Part shown: in pieces, positions 13,201 to 25,700 of the stretch | Layout of the letters: every line of letters begins with the position of its first letter | Position numbering within the stretch: position 1 is the first letter of the stretch | Source: Saccharopolyspora elongata | GTDB lineage: Bacteria; Actinomycetota; Actinomycetes; Mycobacteriales; Pseudonocardiaceae | Assembly: GCF_004348985.1 (NCBI RefSeq) | Contig: NZ_SMKW01000018.1 | Span: 1-64,000, forward strand | Length of the DNA stretch: 64,000 nt | Direction: 5' to 3' | Notes under the pieces: model-generated | What the model was told of the DNA's origin: nothing | The model's database searches: none | What the model saw: only the letters and a program-made list of their open reading frames with translations | Made by a program: the position numbers and the translations under genes

Positions 13201-16200
13201 TACCAGGGCCGCCGAGTGGATCTCGAGGTCTCGCCCGAGCTGCACGTGGGCTTGATCCGCCTCGCCGGTGGAAGTCGAACGACGGTGTTCATGGTCGTGC
13301 AGGCCGCGCTCGCCGCGTTGCTGACGCGGTTGGGTGCGGGGACGGACATCCCGATCGGAAGTCCGATCGCCGGGCGCGACGATGAGGCGTTGCACGATCT
13401 CGTGGGGACGTTCGTCAACACGCTGGTGTTGCGGACGGATACTTCGGGGGATCCGAGCTTCCGGGAGCTGCTGGCGAGGGTCAGGGAGACGAACCTGGCT
13501 GCATACGCCCATCAGGATCTGCCGTTCGAGCGGCTCGTGGAGGCGTTGAACCCGCAGCGGTCCCTGGCCCGTCACCCGCTGTTCCAAGTGCTGCTGGTCG
13601 TCAACAACGGTCCTGCCGCGCCCCTCGGCCTACCGGACGCGGACATCGAGCAAATGACTCCGCCCGCTCGCACGGCGAAGTTCGACCTGACCGTGGAACT
13701 GACCGAGCGCAGCGGGACAGCGGGTGAGCCGCAGGGATTCGCCGGGGCGGTGGAGTTCAGCACCGACCTCTTCGACCTCGCCACCGCGCAACGGCTCGTC
13801 GCCAGGCTCGTGCGCGTCCTGGAGGCAGTCGTCGCCGATCCCGAGATCCGGGTCGGGGACATCGACGTCCTCACCGAACCGGAACGCCACCAGCTGCTCG
13901 AAGCGCGGACCGCAGAGGCCCCCGCGCCGATGGTGCACGCGGCGTTCGAGGCCCAGGCGGTGCGGACCCCGGATGCCACCGCGGTGGTGTGCGGCGGAGA
14001 TTCGGTGTCCTACGCAGAGCTGAACACGCGGGCCAACCGGCTGGCCCGATACCTGGTCGCGCAGGGGACGGGGCCGGAGTCCGTCGTGGCCTTGGCGGTG
14101 CCGCGGTCGGTGGACATGGTCGTGGCGATGCTGGCGGTGCTCAAGTCGGGAGCCGCCTACTCGCCGATCGACCCCGCCTACCCGGCGGAGCGGATCGAGT
14201 TCGTGCTGGCCGACACCGAGCCGACGCTGGTGGTGACGACCACCGAGGTCGCGGCCGGCCTGCCGATTTCGGGGATACCCGCAGTCGAGCTGGACGCACC
14301 CCACGTGCGCGGCCTGATCGCAGGAGAACCTCCCAGCGATCTCGCGGACGCGGAGCGCCGGCGACCGTTGCGACCGGACCACGCGTCGTACGTCCTGCAC
14401 ACCTCGGGTTCCACCGGCCGCCCGAAGGGCGTGGTGATCTCCCACCGCAACCTGGCCTCCTTCTCGACGGCGGTTCAGGCCTGGGCGGGATTCGAGCCCA
14501 CCGATCGGGTCGCGGCGGTCACCACGCTGTCGTTCGACCTCGCGGCCCTCGAACTGCTGGTGCCGCTGCTGACCGGTGCCGCGGTGGTGGTGTCGACCGG
14601 CAACACCCCGGAGGAACTGTCCCGGCTGGTGGCCGAGCACCGGATCTCGGTCATGCAGGCCACCCCCACGCACTGGCAGCTCCTCGTGTCGGCGGTCCCG
14701 GAGATGATCCGGGGATTGCGGGTCCTCGCCTGCGGCGAAGCCCTCCCCGACAGGCTCGGTGCCGAGCTCGCCGCCCTGGCCGGCGAGGTCGTCAACGCCT
14801 ACGGGCCGACCGAGGCCACGGTGTGGTCCACCGCGGCGCGGGTGACCCGGTCGGCACCGGTGACGATCGGCCGAGCGCTGCGCAACACCCGGGCGTACGT
14901 GCTGGATCCGGGCTTGCGGTTGGTGCCGCCCGGCGTGGCGGGGGAGCTCTACCTCGCCGGCGAGGGCGTGGCCCGTGGGTACTGGGGACGCCCCGCGCTG
15001 ACGGCCGAGCGGTTCGTGGCGGATCCGTTCTCCGCCGGTTCCCGGATGTACCGGACCGGGGACCTGGCCCGCTGGAACTCGGAAGGTGCTTTGGAGTTCG
15101 TCGGACGTGCCGATGACCAGGTCAAGGTCCGCGGCTTCCGCATCGAGCCAGGTGAGGTGGCGGCGGCGCTGGCCGATCACCCGCAGGTGGCCCGAGCCGT
15201 GGTGGTGGTCCGCGAGGACCGGCCGGGCGACCGGCGGCTCGTGGGCTATGTCGTGCCCGAAGCGAAACAACCTTGCGACCCGCTGGAGGTGCGCTCGCAC
15301 GCGACCCGGATCCTGCCCGACCACATGGTGCCCGCGGCCGTGGTGGTGCTGGACGAATTTCCGCTGACCAGCAACGGAAAGGTGGACCGTCGAGCACTGC
15401 CGGCCCCGGACCCGCACTCGGCGAGCGCGGCACCTCGCACGCCGGACGAGGAGTTGTTGTGCGGGCTGTTCGCCGAGGTTCTCGGGATGCCGCGAGTCGG
15501 AGTCGACGACAGCTTCTTCGACCTCGGCGGGCATTCCTTGCTGGTGCTGCGCCTGGTCGAGCGGATCCGGGCGGAGCTGGGGGTGGAGATCGGGATCGGC
15601 GCGGTGTTCCAGACGCCGAGCGTCGCCGGGCTCGCACCGCACCTGTCCGGCCGAACGCGGCAGGATCCGTTCGAAGTCGTGCTGCCGATCACGCCCGACG
15701 AGGGCAAGCCGAACCTCTTCTGCGTGCACGCCGCAGGCGGTATCGCCTGGTCGTACCGCGAGCTCGCCCGGACCGCATCCGCCTTCGCCGTCTACGGAAT
15801 CCAGGCGCGCGGCCTGGATCCGGCGGAGGAACTGCCCACCAGCGTGGCCGAGATCGCCGGGGATTACGCCGCGCAGATACGAACGATCCAGCGGCGTGGC
15901 CCCTACCGCCTGTTGGGGTGGTCGTTCGGCGGCGTGATCGCCCACGCCCTCGCCACGCTCCTGCAGGACGAGGGCGAGCAGGTCGAACTGCTCGCGGTGC
16001 TGGATGCCTACCCGGTCACGGCCGCCGAATCGGGGAACGCGGAACCGCCCACAGCGTACGAGATCAGGGAACTGCTGCCAGGGCTTTTCGGCACCCGCGA
16101 TGAGGACGGCCTCTGGCACCGGGTCGTCGAGGGCGTCCGCCGGGTGTACAGCAACAACACCGCCCTGCTCGCTTCGAGCGAACTAGGCGTCTTCCACGGC

Positions 16201-16392
16201 GACGTTCTGCTCTTCACCGCCGCGCGGGAGGCGAACGGACGCGCGGCGGCGCTCGACGTCTGGCGTCCCCACGCGACCGGGGAGATCCGCACCCACCAGA
16301 TCGACTGCAGGCACGCGGACATGATGCGACCGGAGTCCGCCGATCAGATCGCCCGCATTTTGATGGAGATACAGGAGGCAAGCGATGAGTAG
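1..16392 (+). CDS. NRPS (5'-partial): A-PCP, C-A-PCP, C-A-PCP-E, C-A-PCP, C-A-PCP-TE
   Basis: C-terminal part of a multimodular peptide synthetase; the frame is open at base 1 inside an A domain, so the start and at least one C domain lie outside the window. Domains by base position: A (1-1330), PCP (LGGHS near 1456), C (1635-3000, HHIAGDG), A (3040-4510), PCP, C (4815-6160), A (6200-7700), PCP (LGGDS), epimerase (8000-9300, HHVAVDG), D-type C (9400-10740, HHHVLLDG), A (10750-12240), PCP, C (12555-13900), A (13930-15400), PCP, TE (15700-16380; nucleophile Ser in GWSFGG, Asp in VLDAYP, His in CRHADM). Hand-read ten-residue codes in order: DIVQLGLVWK (Gly-like), DTLSIGFVYK (unassigned), DFWDVGMVHK (Thr-like with Asn to Asp), DIVQLGLVWK, DLLQLCAVWK (unassigned). 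The TE makes this the last protein of the line. The stop overlaps the MbtH gene by 8 bp. The product identity is unknown. Confidence 0.95.
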   Translation, partial: GPGCVVGLAVPRSVEMVVAVWAVLKAGAAYLPVDPGFPAERIGFVLADADPVLVVTTVEAEHAMPRGFPVLVLDDPGTAAAVAGASGADITCADPAAVQLDDAAYVLFTSGSSGRPKGVVVSHRNVCGFVAAVDPWSGTRSGDRLLAVTTLSFDIAVVELLAPLLAGAAVVVARGGEVGDPRALAALVADHAVTVMQATPALWQALVSEAPGMIHGLRVLTGGEALPEQLAVRLRGSAGEVVNLYGPTEATVWSTAAEIDRDGRVTIGRPLGNTRVYVLGPNLRPVLPGVTGELFIAGSGVARGYLGRPGLTAGRFVADPFGPSGGRMYRTGDVARWNRDGELEFVGRVDDQVKVRGFRIELGEVEAVLAAHPAVAQCVVAAREDRPGEKRLVAYVVADAGDPAELRAYAARRLPDYMVPSAVVVLDGFPLTANGKLDRKALPAPDFGSGVVKVPPRTEREMLLCGLFAEVLGVAEVGVEDSFFDLGGHSLLATRLAGRVRAECGVELSVRAVFEAPTAAQLAIRIDTEAGMHHPVALRAEQRPERVPLSFSQRRLWFVGELDATGSAYHIPLAWRIPGEVDNVALRTAVRDVLTRHEALRTVFPFGEDSVPWQQVLDADTALERAFGTAEVEISSDDVERVVAEHSAQAFDLGVEPPIRVRSWEIVGGGRVLMVVLHHIAGDGWSVGPLVRDLAVAYAARCTGEAPGWRELPVQYADFALWQRKNLGSEDDPGSAISRQLDFWKQALRDLPEELALPADRSRPTVASYRGRTLSAVVEPGVHRRLVELARECRASTFMVLQAALAALLARLGAGTDIPIGSPIAGRDDEALHDLVGAFVNTLVLRTDTSGDPSFRELLARVRETNLAAYAHQDLPFERLVEALNPQRSLARHPLFQVALALNNGPVAALDLPGGNAEPIAVPISTAKFDLAFTAVELPASGEHPGGLEVSVEYSVDLFDADTAEQLLQRLLRLLDRASADPDRPLHELDVLAAAERHRLLHEWNGGQAAPGAVVPDLFEAQVARTPDAIAVLWDGTAVTYAELNARANQLARCLVEKGAGPETAVGLAIPRSVEMVVALLAVLKAGAAYLPLDPAYPADRLAFMVADSAPVLLLARSDVEQQFAAGRMVLDEPGVVEALARYAGTDLTDAERNGPLDPANPAYVMYTSGSTGTPKGVVVTHSGMADSVACAHAVVGPERLARVLASTSLSFDTSVLEIFPPLTSGGAIEVVPDLLTLAERPQVLSDGGLVSAVPSVLAKVIRGQERAEGVHTVILGGESFTAQLVRDIRAVFPNCRIMNFYGPTEATVYSAVWYSDGDEPPQAPIGPPVPGTRAYVLGPALELVPAGVVGELYIAGAGVARGYSGRAGLTAERFVADPFGAAGGRMYRTGDRVRWNRNGELEFLGRADDQVKVRGFRIELGEIEAAVAAHPRVAQCVVVAREEQEGEKRLIAYVVPEAGGCDPAEVRAQVARSRPDHMVPSAVVLLESLPLTANGKLDRKALPAPDFGSRKAITPPRTPREELLCGLFAEVLDVDEVGIGDGFFDLGGHSLLATRLVSRIRTTCGVGLSVRAVFEAPTVAELAARLDGADESVRPVLAGMVRPERVPLSFAQYRLWFVDKLDAVGSAYHIPLAWRLTGEVDVPALQAAVWDVVDRHEVLRTAFPDVAGVPFQRVVGDARDVLDVPVLAVSADDVEEVLADQVERGFDLSCEAPVRARILVVDEREVVLSVVLHHIAGDGWSVGPLLRDLAAAYAARFAGEAPGWRELPVQYADFAVWQRQVLGSEEDPDSVISRQLEFWKEALQGLPEENALPTDQPRPATASYRGRTHSAAVAPEAHRRMVELAQASQVSTFMVVQAALAMLLTRLGAGTDIPIGSPIAGRTEQATEDLVGFFVNTLVLRTDTSGDPSFRELLARVRETNLAAYAHQDLPFERLVEALNPQRSLARHPLFQVLLTADNAPAGALQLPGAHVEQVTAAARTAKFDLAFTALEHGGTDGGLDLFLECSADLFRPNTGEALLWRLVRVLEAVVADPDVRVGDVEVLSGAERRLLLEARREADVPVATLPELFEARVAESPDAVAVACGDESVTYAELNSRANRLARCLADRGVGPESVVGLAFPRTPAMITAMLAVLKAGAAYLPIDPDQPADRIAFMLADAEPVLVLTTTEVEQALPPGTPRLVVDDPRTADVLAGMPDADLSDADRAAPLRVGNAAYLLYTSGSSGRPKGVVVDHANVARLLAVAGSRIDAGPGDVWTLFHSYAFDFSVWEIWGALAGGGRLVVVPWEVTRSPADFAELLVREQVSVLDQTPSAFYQLVQALEDEPSRRDGWRVRCVVLGGEALDPARVPVWETGMPAVVNMYGITETTVHVTHAEIDAEDRHGRSVIGRPLADLRVYVLDANLRPVAPGVVGELYVAGAGVARGYSGRPGLTGQRFVADSFGPAGSRMYRSGDLARWNSDGELEYAGRADDQVKVRGFRIELGEVETVLTGHPDVAQVAAVAREDQPGEKRLVAYVVPGSGGCDPADVRAHATRRLPDYMVPSAVVLLDAIPLTTNGKLDRSALPAPAVEAVRGRRPGNEREERLCAAYAEVLGVAEVGADDDFFRLGGDSIMTIQLVAKARRAGVRISPKQVFEQKTPAALAVVAEVSDEPGAMVGGPEAGPVALTPILHWLRDRGGPVDQYHQSMVVQVPAAVGEAELARALQAVIDHHDALRLSLDDWNLRVLPPGTVRASSRLRRVVLDGPDLDEVVGEHLDDAVRRLNPRTGELLSATWLDAGNHCPGRLLLVVHHVAVDGVSWRILLPDLQDAWSQVAAGEDQVVLEPVGTSLRGWADHLVEQSRSPERLAELPGWQLVSGVEEPMLGNRPLDPAIDTSATLRAIEVVVSADDVLPLLTTVPAAFRGNVDDILLTALALAVRHRRGGGAVLVDVETHGRQEAAGIDLSRTVGWFTCIAPVVLDPGEVDREQVLNGGPGAARAVKRIKEQLRAMPDRGLGYGLLRYLNPDARLAGAKAQIAFNYLGRFTAPAEAADWAPAPGAGLGAGSDPDLPAAHSLTIDAVTEDAPGGPRLVATWSWPEGLLAESEVRALAADWVETLRAFVRHPGGGGSPSDFPLVPLSQDDVDRIEQAGPAVEDVLPLTPLQEGLLFHAWFDELGPDVYLVQLCVELAGSWDLQRLRNAAQRLLDRHGSLRAGFDRRGREPVQVVARQVSLPWREVDLTGADDVEQAYRDLLDRDRRERFDLGRPPLLRCTAVKVGDGRHRLVMTHHHVLLDGWSLPIVLRELLALYYSEDELPPAPVWRDYLAWLSDQDGAGAVRAWAEALAGVEQPTLVAPGAARGGVVPGRVVAGVSGELLGGLRALAGGRGVTLSSVVQAGWGVLLGRLVGSGDVVFGSVVAVRPSEVRGVESLVGLCVNTVPVRVRWSSGTRVGGLLGEVQSAQVELMPHRHVALPEIQGALGVGELFDSVVIYENYPAGPDLLSDGPDSTVDDEPSVVSVEGRDATHYGLALVVVPGDERLTLRLDYRPDCFTAEEAELVLRRFVRVLESMAADPDTLVADIDILTDEERCQLLEGRNGRRPDVPVSTLPELFEAQVVESPDATAVVCGDESASYAELNGRANRLARRLIALGAGPGFVVGLAVPRSIEMVVAVWAVLKAGAAYLPVDPGFPAERIGFMLADARPLLLVATSGVVPGLPGEVDVPVLVVDDPVVRSEVAGASPDDVVDVDRVSGLCADHPAYVLFTSGSSGRPKGVVVTHRNVCGFVAAIDPWLRVGPGDRLLAVTTLSFDIAVVELLTPLLNGASVVVARGGEVGDPHELAALVSDHAATVVQATPALWQALVSEVPETLRGLRVLTGGEALPEHLATGLRTLSEEVVNLYGPTEATVWSTAAEVDSDGPVTIGRPLGNTSVYVLDARLRLVPPGVVGELFIAGDGVARGYLGRAGLTAGRFVADPFGPSGGRMYRTGDLARWNRDGELEFVGRVDDQVKVRGFRIELGEIEAVLAAHPAVAQCVVAAREDRPGDKRLIAYVVPGTGGCDQAELRAHVAGSLPDHMVPSAVVLLESLPLTANGKLDRRALPAPDFGSKPVKAPPRTEREALLCELFAEVLGVDGVGVRDSFFELGGHSLLATRLTGRIRAACGVELSVRAVFEAPTVAQLTSRVELADKSAGPDPVLARMVRPERVPLSFAQYRLWFVDKLDAAGSAYHIPLVWRLTGEIDVPSLQAAVRDVVDRHEVLRTVFPAAEGNPWQQVIHDAGSVLGVPVVSAAELDPLLDTVVDERFDLVRELPIRARIAVVDEHEVVLLVVLHHIAGDGWSVGPLLRDLAAAYAARCAGAAPSWQDLPVQYADFALWQREVLGSEEDPGSVISRQLEFWKDTLRDLPEELVLPTDRPRPAVASYQGRRVDLEVSPELHVGLIRLAGGSRTTVFMVVQAALAALLTRLGAGTDIPIGSPIAGRDDEALHDLVGTFVNTLVLRTDTSGDPSFRELLARVRETNLAAYAHQDLPFERLVEALNPQRSLARHPLFQVLLVVNNGPAAPLGLPDADIEQMTPPARTAKFDLTVELTERSGTAGEPQGFAGAVEFSTDLFDLATAQRLVARLVRVLEAVVADPEIRVGDIDVLTEPERHQLLEARTAEAPAPMVHAAFEAQAVRTPDATAVVCGGDSVSYAELNTRANRLARYLVAQGTGPESVVALAVPRSVDMVVAMLAVLKSGAAYSPIDPAYPAERIEFVLADTEPTLVVTTTEVAAGLPISGIPAVELDAPHVRGLIAGEPPSDLADAERRRPLRPDHASYVLHTSGSTGRPKGVVISHRNLASFSTAVQAWAGFEPTDRVAAVTTLSFDLAALELLVPLLTGAAVVVSTGNTPEELSRLVAEHRISVMQATPTHWQLLVSAVPEMIRGLRVLACGEALPDRLGAELAALAGEVVNAYGPTEATVWSTAARVTRSAPVTIGRALRNTRAYVLDPGLRLVPPGVAGELYLAGEGVARGYWGRPALTAERFVADPFSAGSRMYRTGDLARWNSEGALEFVGRADDQVKVRGFRIEPGEVAAALADHPQVARAVVVVREDRPGDRRLVGYVVPEAKQPCDPLEVRSHATRILPDHMVPAAVVVLDEFPLTSNGKVDRRALPAPDPHSASAAPRTPDEELLCGLFAEVLGMPRVGVDDSFFDLGGHSLLVLRLVERIRAELGVEIGIGAVFQTPSVAGLAPHLSGRTRQDPFEVVLPITPDEGKPNLFCVHAAGGIAWSYRELARTASAFAVYGIQARGLDPAEELPTSVAEIAGDYAAQIRTIQRRGPYRLLGWSFGGVIAHALATLLQDEGEQVELLAVLDAYPVTAAESGNAEPPTAYEIRELLPGLFGTRDEDGLWHRVVEGVRRVYSNNTALLASSELGVFHGDVLLFTAAREANGRAAALDVWRPHATGEIRTHQIDCRHADMMRPESADQIARILMEIQEASDE

Positions 16393-16606
16393 TCCGACGA
16401 ATCCGTTCGACGACGAGAATGGCAAGTTCCTCGTCCTGGTCAACGACGAGAACCAGCACTCCCTCTGGCCGTCGTTCGTCGACGTCCCGGCCGGATGGCA
16501 CGTGGTGCACCCGGAGGACACCCGGCAGGCCTGTCTGGAGTACATCGAGGCGAACTGGACCGACCTGCGGCCCCGGAGCCTGGTCGAGAAGATGAAGCAG
16601 GCCTGA
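16385..16606 (+). CDS. mbtH: MbtH-like NRPS accessory protein
   Basis: A 73-residue MbtH-family protein, the small chaperone that binds and activates or stabilises NRPS adenylation domains. It shows the family pattern: an [19 protein letters not shown] start, SLWP, a GWHVV segment, the three conserved Trp residues, and a C-terminal LRPRSL. The ATG lies inside the last codons of the upstream NRPS (ATGAGTAG, 8-bp overlap), so translation is probably coupled. It sits between two NRPS genes and is the only MbtH homologue in the window, so it may serve all three synthetases. Length and motifs are normal for the family. Confidence 0.97.
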   Translation: MSSPTNPFDDENGKFLVLVNDENQHSLWPSFVDVPAGWHVVHPEDTRQACLEYIEANWTDLRPRSLVEKMKQA

Positions 16607-16714
16607 CCCGAAGCCGAGCCGGTGAGGTCGCCCTGCGCCCGGTCCTACCGCGCCGGGCGGCCTCCCGATGCCGTCTCCGCCTGGTTGATGACGATTTGAA
16701 GGAGTCGGGCCTTG

Positions 16715-19700
16715 GTGGCGTTGAATCCTGTCCGGGGCAACACGGTGCCAGAGCTGTTCGAGGCGCAGGCCGCTCGCGCACCGGAAGCGATCGCGGTGGT
16801 GGCCGAGGACGCCACGCTGACCTACGCCGCGCTCAACGCCCGCGCCGACGACCTCGCCGGACTCCTCTTGAAGCGTGGTGCGGGAAGCGAGACCAGGGTG
16901 GCCGTGCTGCTGGACCGCTCCGCGGATCTGGTGGTGGCGTTGCTCGCGGTGCTGAAGGCGGGCGCGGCGTACGTTCCGCTGGACCCGCGTCACCCGGCGG
17001 ACCGCATTCGCTTCCTGCTGCGGGACTCCGCAGCGTCGATGCTGCTGACGGACGATGCCGCACCGGAGCTCGCTGAGTCGGTCGACATCGTCGTGCTCGA
17101 CGACGCGGCTGACCGGGCGGCATCGAAACCCGCGGGTCCACGCGATCCTCGGCAGCTCGCGTACGTGATGTACACGTCCGGTTCTTCCGGGCTGCCGAAG
17201 GGAGTTGCGACCACCCACGCCGACGTGGTGGCGCTCGCGTCGGACAGCGCATGGGACTCCGGGCAGCACGAGCGCGTCCTGGTGCACTCGCCGAGCGCCT
17301 TCGATGCGTCGACGTACGAGTTGTGGGTTCCGCTGCTGCGCGGCGGCCGGGTCGTGGTCGCGCCGCCGGGAGACCTGACCGCTCATGCGCTGGACCGCTT
17401 GATCGCGGAACACCGCATCACCGGGCTGTGGCTCACCGCAGCCCTTTTCAACGTCTTGGCGGACGAACGACCAGAGGTCTTCGCCAAGGTTGGCGAGGTT
17501 TGGACAGGTGGGGAAGCCGCTTCGGCCGCGGCCTTCCGCCGGGTCTTGGACGCTTGCCCGCGGACGACGTTGGTGAACGGGTACGGCCCGACGGAAGTCA
17601 CGACGTTCGCGACCAGCCATGTGGTGCGCCCGGGCACGGAACTGGGGAACGGTGTCCCGATCGGTGGTCCGCTGGACGACACGCGTGCGCACGTGCTGGA
17701 CGCGGGCCTGCGACCGGTGCCTCCGGGTGCGGTGGGCGAGCTGTACGTCGCAGGTGCCGGGGTGGCGCGCGGGTATTGGGGGCGTGCCGGGTTGACGGCC
17801 GAGCGGTTCGTGGCGGACCCGTTCTCCGCCGGTTCCCGGATGTACCGGACCGGGGACCTGGTCCGCCGGAACCCGGAAGGTGCTTTGGAGTTCGTCGGAC
17901 GCGCCGATGACCAGGTCAAGATCCGCGGCTTCCGGATCGAGTTGAGCGAGGTCGAGGCCGTCCTGAGCGCCGATCCCCGGGTGACGCGGTGCGTGGTGGT
18001 GGCCCGGGAGGACGGGCCGGGGGACAAGCGGCTGGTCGCGTACGTCGTCGCCGGGCCGGATGGGTGCGAACCGGCCGAGGTGCGGGCGAACGCGGCCCGG
18101 CTCCTACCGGACTACATGGTGCCCTCGGCGGTCGTGGTCCTCGAACGCTTTCCGTTGAACACCAATGGGAAGGTCGACCGGGGCGCGTTGCCGGTTCCGG
18201 AGGTCGCGGCCGGGAAGGGGCGGGGCCCCCGCACGCCCCACGAAGACCTGCTGTGCGGGTTGTTCACCGAGGTGTTGGGCGTGGCGGGGGTGGGGGTTGA
18301 CGACAGCTTCTTCGATCTGGGCGGCCATTCGCTGTTGGCGACGCGGTTGGTGAGTCGTGTTCGCGCCGCGTGTGGTGTGGAGTTGTCCGTACGTGCGGTG
18401 TTCGAGGCGCCGACGGTGGCGGAGCTCGCTGCGCAGGTCGGCGCTCAAGAGGGTGGGGCGAGTCTGCCGTTGGTGGCCGGGGACCGGCCGGATCGCATTC
18501 CGCTGTCGTTCGCCCAACACCGGCTTCGGTTCGTCGACGAGCTCGAAGCTGCCGGGTCGGCCTACCACATTCCGCTGGCATGGCGGCTGACCGGCGAGGT
18601 CGACGTTCCGGCCCTTCGCGAGGCGGTCTGGGACGTGGTGGACCGCCACGAAGCACTTCGGACGGTGTTGCCCGAGGTCGGGGGGGTGCCGGAGCAGAAG
18701 GTGCTCCACAACGCGCGGAGCGTCCTGGACGTTCCGGTGTTGCGCGCTTCGGCTGGTGAGGTCGACCGGATCGTGGCCGACCACGCGGAGCAGCGGTTCG
18801 ACCTGTCCCGGGAGGTGCCGGTTCGTGCGCGGATTCTCGTGGTGGACGAGCAAGAGGTCGTGCTGTCGGTGGTGTTGCACCACATTGCCGGTGATGGGTG
18901 GTCGGTGGTCTCGCTGGTGCGGGATCTGGGCACGGCGTATGCCGCGCGGTGCGTTGGTGAGGTGCCGGGTTGGCGGGATCTGCCGGTGCAGTACGCGGAT
19001 TTCGCGCTGTGGCAGCGGGAAGCCCTGGGGAGTGAGGATGATCCGGGGAGTGTGATCTCGCGCCAGTTGGAGTTCTGGAAGGGCGAACTCCGTGGTCTTC
19101 CGGACGAGATCGCGCTGCCGGTGGATCGGTCTCGTCCTGCGGTTGCTTCGCATTCGGGCCGGCGGTTGGGTTTTGGGGTCTCGCCGGAGTTGTACGCGGG
19201 TTTGGCGGGCGTGGCCGGTGAGTGCCGGGCGACGGTGTTCATGGTGGTGCAGGCCGCGTTGGCGGTGTTGTTGACGCGGTTGGGTGCGGGTACGGACATT
19301 CCGATCGGAACTCCGATCGCTGGTCGTAGGGAGCAGGCGACCGAGGATCTGGTGGGGTTCTTCGTCAACACGCTGGTGTTGCGGACCGACACATCGGGTG
19401 ATCCGAGTTTCCGGGAGCTCCTGGGGCGCGTCCGCGAGTCGGATCTGCCTGCATACGCCCACCAGGACCTGCCTTTCGAGCGTCTTGTCGAGGCGTTGAA
19501 CCCGCAGCGCTCTCTTGCCCGGCATCCGCTGTTCCAGGTCATGTTGGCGTTCCAGAACGTCGAGCAGGCGAGCTTCAGCTTGCCCGGCGTTGAGGCGGAA
19601 GCCCTATCGGCGGTCGACGGTTCGGCGAAGTTCGATCTGACTTTCGAGCTGACCGAGCGGCGTGGTGAGGGGCTCGCCGGTGAGCTGGAGTTCAGCACGG

Positions 19701-22700
19701 ACCTGTTCGATCGTGCCACCGCGGAACAACTCGCTGCCCGGCTGGTGCGCGTGCTGGAAATGGTTGCCGCAGAACCGGATGTCCGGGTCGGCGACATCGA
19801 CGTCCTGACCGAGGACGAGCGCCATCGGTTCCTCGAACGCTCGAATGAAGCACCGGACGTCCCGGTGTCGACCCTGCCGGCTTTGTTCGAGGCCCAGGCG
19901 GCGGATTCGCCCGATGCCGTCGCGGTGGTCTGCGGCGACGAGTCGGTGTCGTACGCCGAGTTGAACGCTTGCGCGAACCGGCTTGCCCGGCACTTGGCCG
20001 CCCGCGGCGTCGGCCCGGATTCCGTGGTGGCCTTGATGTTCCCGCGGTCGGTGGAGATGGTCGTGGGAATGCTGGCGGTGCTGAAGGCGGGTGCCGCGTA
20101 CCTGCCGATCGATCCGGACCAGCCCGCCGAGCGCATCGGGTTCATGCTCGCCGACGCCGATCCGGCGCTGGTGATGACGGTCCGCCGGGCCGAGGCCGGA
20201 CTACCTCGCGGACCCGGGTTCCCGGTGCTGACGGTGGACGATCCGGCCTCCGCCGAGGTCGTGGCCGGGATGTCGGGTGTCGATCTTTCCGATGCGGATC
20301 GTGCACTTCCGCTGGATACCGGTCATGCGGCGTACGTGTTGTTCACGTCGGGGTCGTCGGGGCGGCCGAAGGGTGTGGTCGTCACCCATGCCAACGTTGC
20401 GCGGCTGCTGGCGGTCGGTCGAGCCCGCTTCGGCTTCGGCCCCGACGACGTGTGGACCTTGTTCCACTCCTACGGGTTCGACTTCTCGGTCTGGGAGTTG
20501 TGGGGCGCGTTCTCGTGCGGCGGTCGGCTGGTGGTCGTCCCGTGGGAGGTGTCGCGCTCTCCCGGCGAGTTCGCCGAGCTGCTGGTCCGGGAGCGCGTGA
20601 CGGTGCTGAACCAGACGCCGTCGGCGTACTACCAGCTGGTGCGAGAAGCTCAAGATGGCCGGCTTTGGGAGCGGGGCTGCGTCCGGTACGTGGTCCTGGG
20701 CGGTGAGGCGCTGGATTGCAGCCGGGTTCCGGATCGGGGTGACGGTCGGGGCCCGGTGGTGGTGAACATGTACGGCATCACCGAGACGACCGTGCACGTC
20801 ACCCACGCTGAGATCGGGGCCGGTGATGGCGGGCGCGGCAGGATCGGTCGGCCCCTGGCCGATCTGCGGGTGCACGTGCTCGACGCGAACCTGGCACCGG
20901 TGCCGGTGGGCGTGGTGGGCGAGATGTACGTCGCCGGCGCGGGCGTGGCACGGGGCTACGCCGGGCGACCCGGGCTGACCGGGCAGCGGTTCGTCGCCGA
21001 CCCGTTCGGCGAGCCCGGTGGGCGGATGTACCGCAGCGGAGACCTGGCCCGCCGGAACCGGCACGGCGAACTGGAGTACGTCGGCCGGGCAGATGACCAG
21101 GTGAAGGTTCGTGGCTTCCGGATCGAATCGGGCGAGGTGGAGGCCGCGCTGGGCGCGCATCCTCGGGTGGCGCGGTGCGTGGTGGTCGCGCGCGAGGACC
21201 AGCCCGGCGACAAGCGGCTGGTGGCTTACATCGTGGCTGATGCTCACGGCTGCGACCCGGGCGAGGTGCGGGCGTTCGCGGCCGGACGCCTTCCGGACTA
21301 CATGGTGCCCTCGGCAGTGGTGGTGCTGGACGATTTGCCGCTGACAGCCAACGGGAAGCTCGATCGCCGCGCGCTACCTGCACCGGATCTCGGCCCCGCG
21401 GCGGGGAACGTGCCGCCTCGGACGCCGCGCGAAGTGCTGTTGTGCGGGTTGTTCGCCGAGGTGCTGGCGGTGGAGGGGGTGGGGATCGACGACAGCTTCT
21501 TCGATCTGGGCGGGCATTCGTTGCTGGCGACTCGGTTGGTGAGTCGCATCCGTGCCGCGTGCGGTGTGGAGTTGCCGGTGCGTGCGGTGTTCGAGGCGCC
21601 AACGGTCGCCGAACTCGCTGCGCGGATGGAGAGCAGTGACGTACCGGCGGGTGCCGTCCGGGGCTTGGTCGCTGATGTGCGGCCGGAGCGGGTGCCGTTG
21701 TCGTTCGCTCAGTACCGGTTGTGGTTCGTGGACAAGCTGGATGCGGTCGGTTCGGCGTATCACATTCCGCTGGCGTGGCGGCTGTCCGGCGAGGTCGACA
21801 TCCTGGCGTTGCAGGAAGCGGCGCGGGACGTCCTGGCGCGGCACGAGGTGTTGCGGACGGTCTTCCCGCAGGACGAGGACGATGTTCCTCGGCAGCGGAT
21901 CCTGGACACCGGAACTGCGTGGGAGCTGGCGGCCGGCGGAACCGGAGTACCGGAGATCGCCGCCGACGAGGTCTCTGGGGTGATGGCCGAGGAAGCCGGG
22001 CAGGCTTTCGACTTGGGTGTGGAGCCGCCGATCAGGGTGCGTTCGTGGGACGTCGCCGGAGGCGGCCACGTCTTGTTGGTGGTGTTGCACCACATCGCCG
22101 GTGATGGGTGGTCGGTGGTGCCGCTGCTGCGGGATCTGGGCACGGCGTATGCGAAGCGGCGTACCGGTGAGGCACCGGGTTGGCAGGACTTGCCGGTGCA
22201 GTACGCGGATTTTGCGTTGTGGCAGCGGGACGTGCTGGGCAGTGAGGAAGATCCGGGCAGCCTGATCTCTCTCCAGCTGGAGTTCTGGAAGGACGAGCTC
22301 CGCGGCCTTCCGGAGGAGATCGTCCTTCCGGTGGACCGGTCTCGTCCGGCGGTCGCTTCGCATTCGGGGCAGCGGTTGGGTTTTGAAGTCTCGCCGGAGT
22401 TGTACGCGGGCTTGGCGGGTGTGGCTGGTGAGTGCCGGGCGACGGTGTTCATGGTGGTGCAGGCCGGACTTGCTGCGTTGCTGACGCGGTTGGGTGCGGG
22501 TGCGGATATTCCGATCGGGAGTCCGATCGCTGGTCGTACAGAGCAGGCGACCGAGGATCTGGTGGGGTTCTTCGTCAACACGCTGGTGTTGCGGACCGAC
22601 ACATCGGGCGATCCGAGCTTCCGCGAGCTGCTGGCGCGGGTCCGGGAGACGGACCTGGCCGCATATGCCAATCAGGACCTGCCATTCGAGCGTCTCGTCG

Positions 22701-25700
22701 AGGCCATCAACCCGCAGCGGTCGCTGGCTCGGCATCCGCTGTTCCAGGTGATGTTGGCGTTCCAGAACGTTGAGCAGACGGATCTGGAGATCGCCGGCGC
22801 CGGAGTGGAATCCCTGCCGGTGGACGGTGCGGCGGCGAAGTTCGATCTCACCGTTGAGCTGACCGAGCGGCGTGGTGACGCGGGCGAGGCGGGGCTCGCC
22901 GGTGAGCTGGAGTTCAGCACGGATTTGTTCGATCTCGCCACCGCGGAACAACTCGCTGCCCGACTGGTGCGGGTGCTGGAAGCCGTTGTCGAAGACCCGG
23001 ATGTTCGGCTAGGAGAGATCGACATTCTCACCGGCGCCGAACGGGATCAGTTGCTTGAGGTGTGGAACGGGCGAGGTGTGGTCGTCGCCGAGTCGACCTT
23101 GCCGGAGTTGTTCGAGGTCCAGGTTGCGGAGTCGCCGGATGCCACTGCGGTGGTGTGCGGTGATGAGTCGGTGTCGTACGCCGAGTTGAACGGCCGGGCG
23201 AATCGGCTTGCTCGGTGTCTGATCGGTCGTGGTGCGGGGCCGGGTTGTGTTGTGGGGCTTGCGGTTCCGCGGTCGGTTGAGATGGTCGTGGCGGTGTGGG
23301 CGGTGCTCAAGGCGGGTGCTGCGTATTTGCCGGTCGATCCGGGCTTTCCGGCCGAGCGGATCGGGTTCATGTTGGCCGACGCCGACCCGGTGCTGGTGGT
23401 GACGACCGTCGAAGCCGAACACGCGATGCCACGGGGCTTTCCGGTTCTCGTGGTCGATGATCCGGGTACTGCGCCTGTGGTGGCCGGGTTCTCGGATGCG
23501 GATCTCACTCGCGGAGACCGGGCTGGAGCGGACCTCGATGATGCGGCGTACGTGTTGTTCACGTCGGGTTCTTCGGGGCGCCCGAAGGGTGTGATCGTCA
23601 CCCATCGGAACGTGTGCGGGTTCGTTTCGTCGATCGATCCGTGGTTGGAAGCAGGACCCGGGGATCGGTTGCTGGCGGTGACGACGTTGTCGTTCGACAT
23701 CGCCGTGGTGGAGCTGCTGGCGCCGCTGCTCGCCGGCGCCTCGGTCGTGGTCGCGACCAAGGCCGAGCTGGCGGATCCGCCCGCGTTGGCCGGGTTGGTG
23801 GCCGAGTGGGGTGTGACGGTCATGCAGGCCACACCAGCCCTGTGGCAGGTCGTGGCGGCCGAGACTCCGGCGATGTTGCGTGGGCTTCGCGTGTTGACCG
23901 GTGGCGAGGCCTTGCCGGAGGACCTGGCGACCCGGCTGGGGATGTTGGCCGGTGAGGTGGTCAACCTCTACGGGCCGACGGAGGCCACGGTGTGGTCGAC
24001 CGCGGCGGAAATCGACCGAACGGGTTCGGTGTCCATCGGCCGACCGCTGGACAACACCCGCGTCTACGTCCTGGATGTAGGCCTGCGTCCGGTACCGCCT
24101 GGTGTGCGAGGTGAGTTGTTCATCGCCGGTGCCGGGGTGGCCCGGGGCTATCTCGGGCGTCCCGGGTTGACGGCCGAGCGTTTCGTGGCTGATCCGTTCG
24201 GTCCTGCGGGTGGCCGGATGTACCGGACCGGGGATGTGGCGCGCTGGAACCGGGATGGGGAGTTGGAGTTCGTTGGCCGGGTGGATGATCAGGTCAAGGT
24301 TCGGGGTTTCCGGATCGAGCTGGGTGAGGTCGAGGCCGCCCTGGTTGCTCATCCGGCGGTGGCGCAGTGCGTGGTGGCCGCGCGGGAGGACCGGCCGGGC
24401 GAAAAGCGCCTGGTCGCCTATGTCGTGGCTCGCACGGGCGACCTAGACCCTGCGGACTTGCGGGATCACGTGTCCCGCAGCCTGCCGGATTACATGGTCC
24501 CTTCGGCAGTGCTGCCCCTGGAGCATCTTCCGCTCACCGCCAACGGGAAGCTGGACCGGAAGGCGCTGCCCGCTCCGGACTTCAACTCCGGGCCGGCGAA
24601 AGCGTCACCGCGGACACCGCGCGAGGAACTGCTTTGCGAGTTGTTCGCCGAGATCCGAGGCCTGCCGGAGGTGGGCGTCGAGGACAACTTCTTCGATCTC
24701 GGTGGGGACAGCATCGGGTCCATGCAGCTGGTGAGCCGCGCCCGAAGCGCCGGACTGGTGATCACCCCTCGCGATGTGTTCGAGCACAAGACGCCGGCGG
24801 CATTGGCGGCCGTCGCGGGAGTGCTGGAGACCGCGCCGGACACCTCGGACGAGTCCAGCGAATCCGATTCGGTGCTGGTCGTGCTCGATGCGGTTGAGGC
24901 TCGGCTGGTGGAGGAGGCGGTCGGTGGGGTGGTGGATGTCCTTCCGCTGTCGCCGCTTCAGGAAGGGTTGCTGTTCCACGCCGTCTTCGATGACGGATCG
25001 AACGATGTCTATTCGGTGCAGCTGGTTTTCGAGCTGTCGGGGGAGGCGGATGGCGAGAGGCTGCGGCGTGCTGGGGATGTGCTGCTCGCGAGGTATCCGA
25101 ATCTGCGGGCGTGCTTCGTTCACGAGGGGCTGAGTCGTCCGGTTCAGGTCGTGCCGGGGGAATCGGATATCGGCTGGACCGAGGTGGATCTGTCGGCCTG
25201 CGAGGAGACCGAGCGCGAGCTGGATCGGTTGTTGGAGCGGGATCGTGCTGCCGGGTTCGACGTGCAGCGGGGACCGCTGCTGCGGATGATGTTGGTTCGC
25301 CTCGGCGAGGAGCGTTCCCGAATGGTGGTGACCACCCACCACCTCGTGCTGGACGGCTGGTCGCTTCCGTTGCTGGTGCGTGAATTGTTCACGTTGTACG
25401 AGCGACGCGGCGATGATGGTGACTTGCCCATGCCGAGGAGGTATCGGGACTTCCTGGCGTGGCTGAGCAATCGTGACCGCGACGCGGCACTGGGAGCGTG
25501 GCGGGAGGCGCTGGAGGGTGTTGAGCCGTTGTTGCTCGGCGCTGGGGATCGGGTGCCGGTCGTACCGCAGCGGTTTTCATTGGAGCTGCCGGAGGAGCTG
25601 ACCGCAGGGCTGGTGGAATGGGCCCGGGCCTGCGGACTGACGCTGAACACGGTGGTGCAGGGCGCGTGGGCGCTGCTGCTGAGCCGGTGGACCGGGCGCG

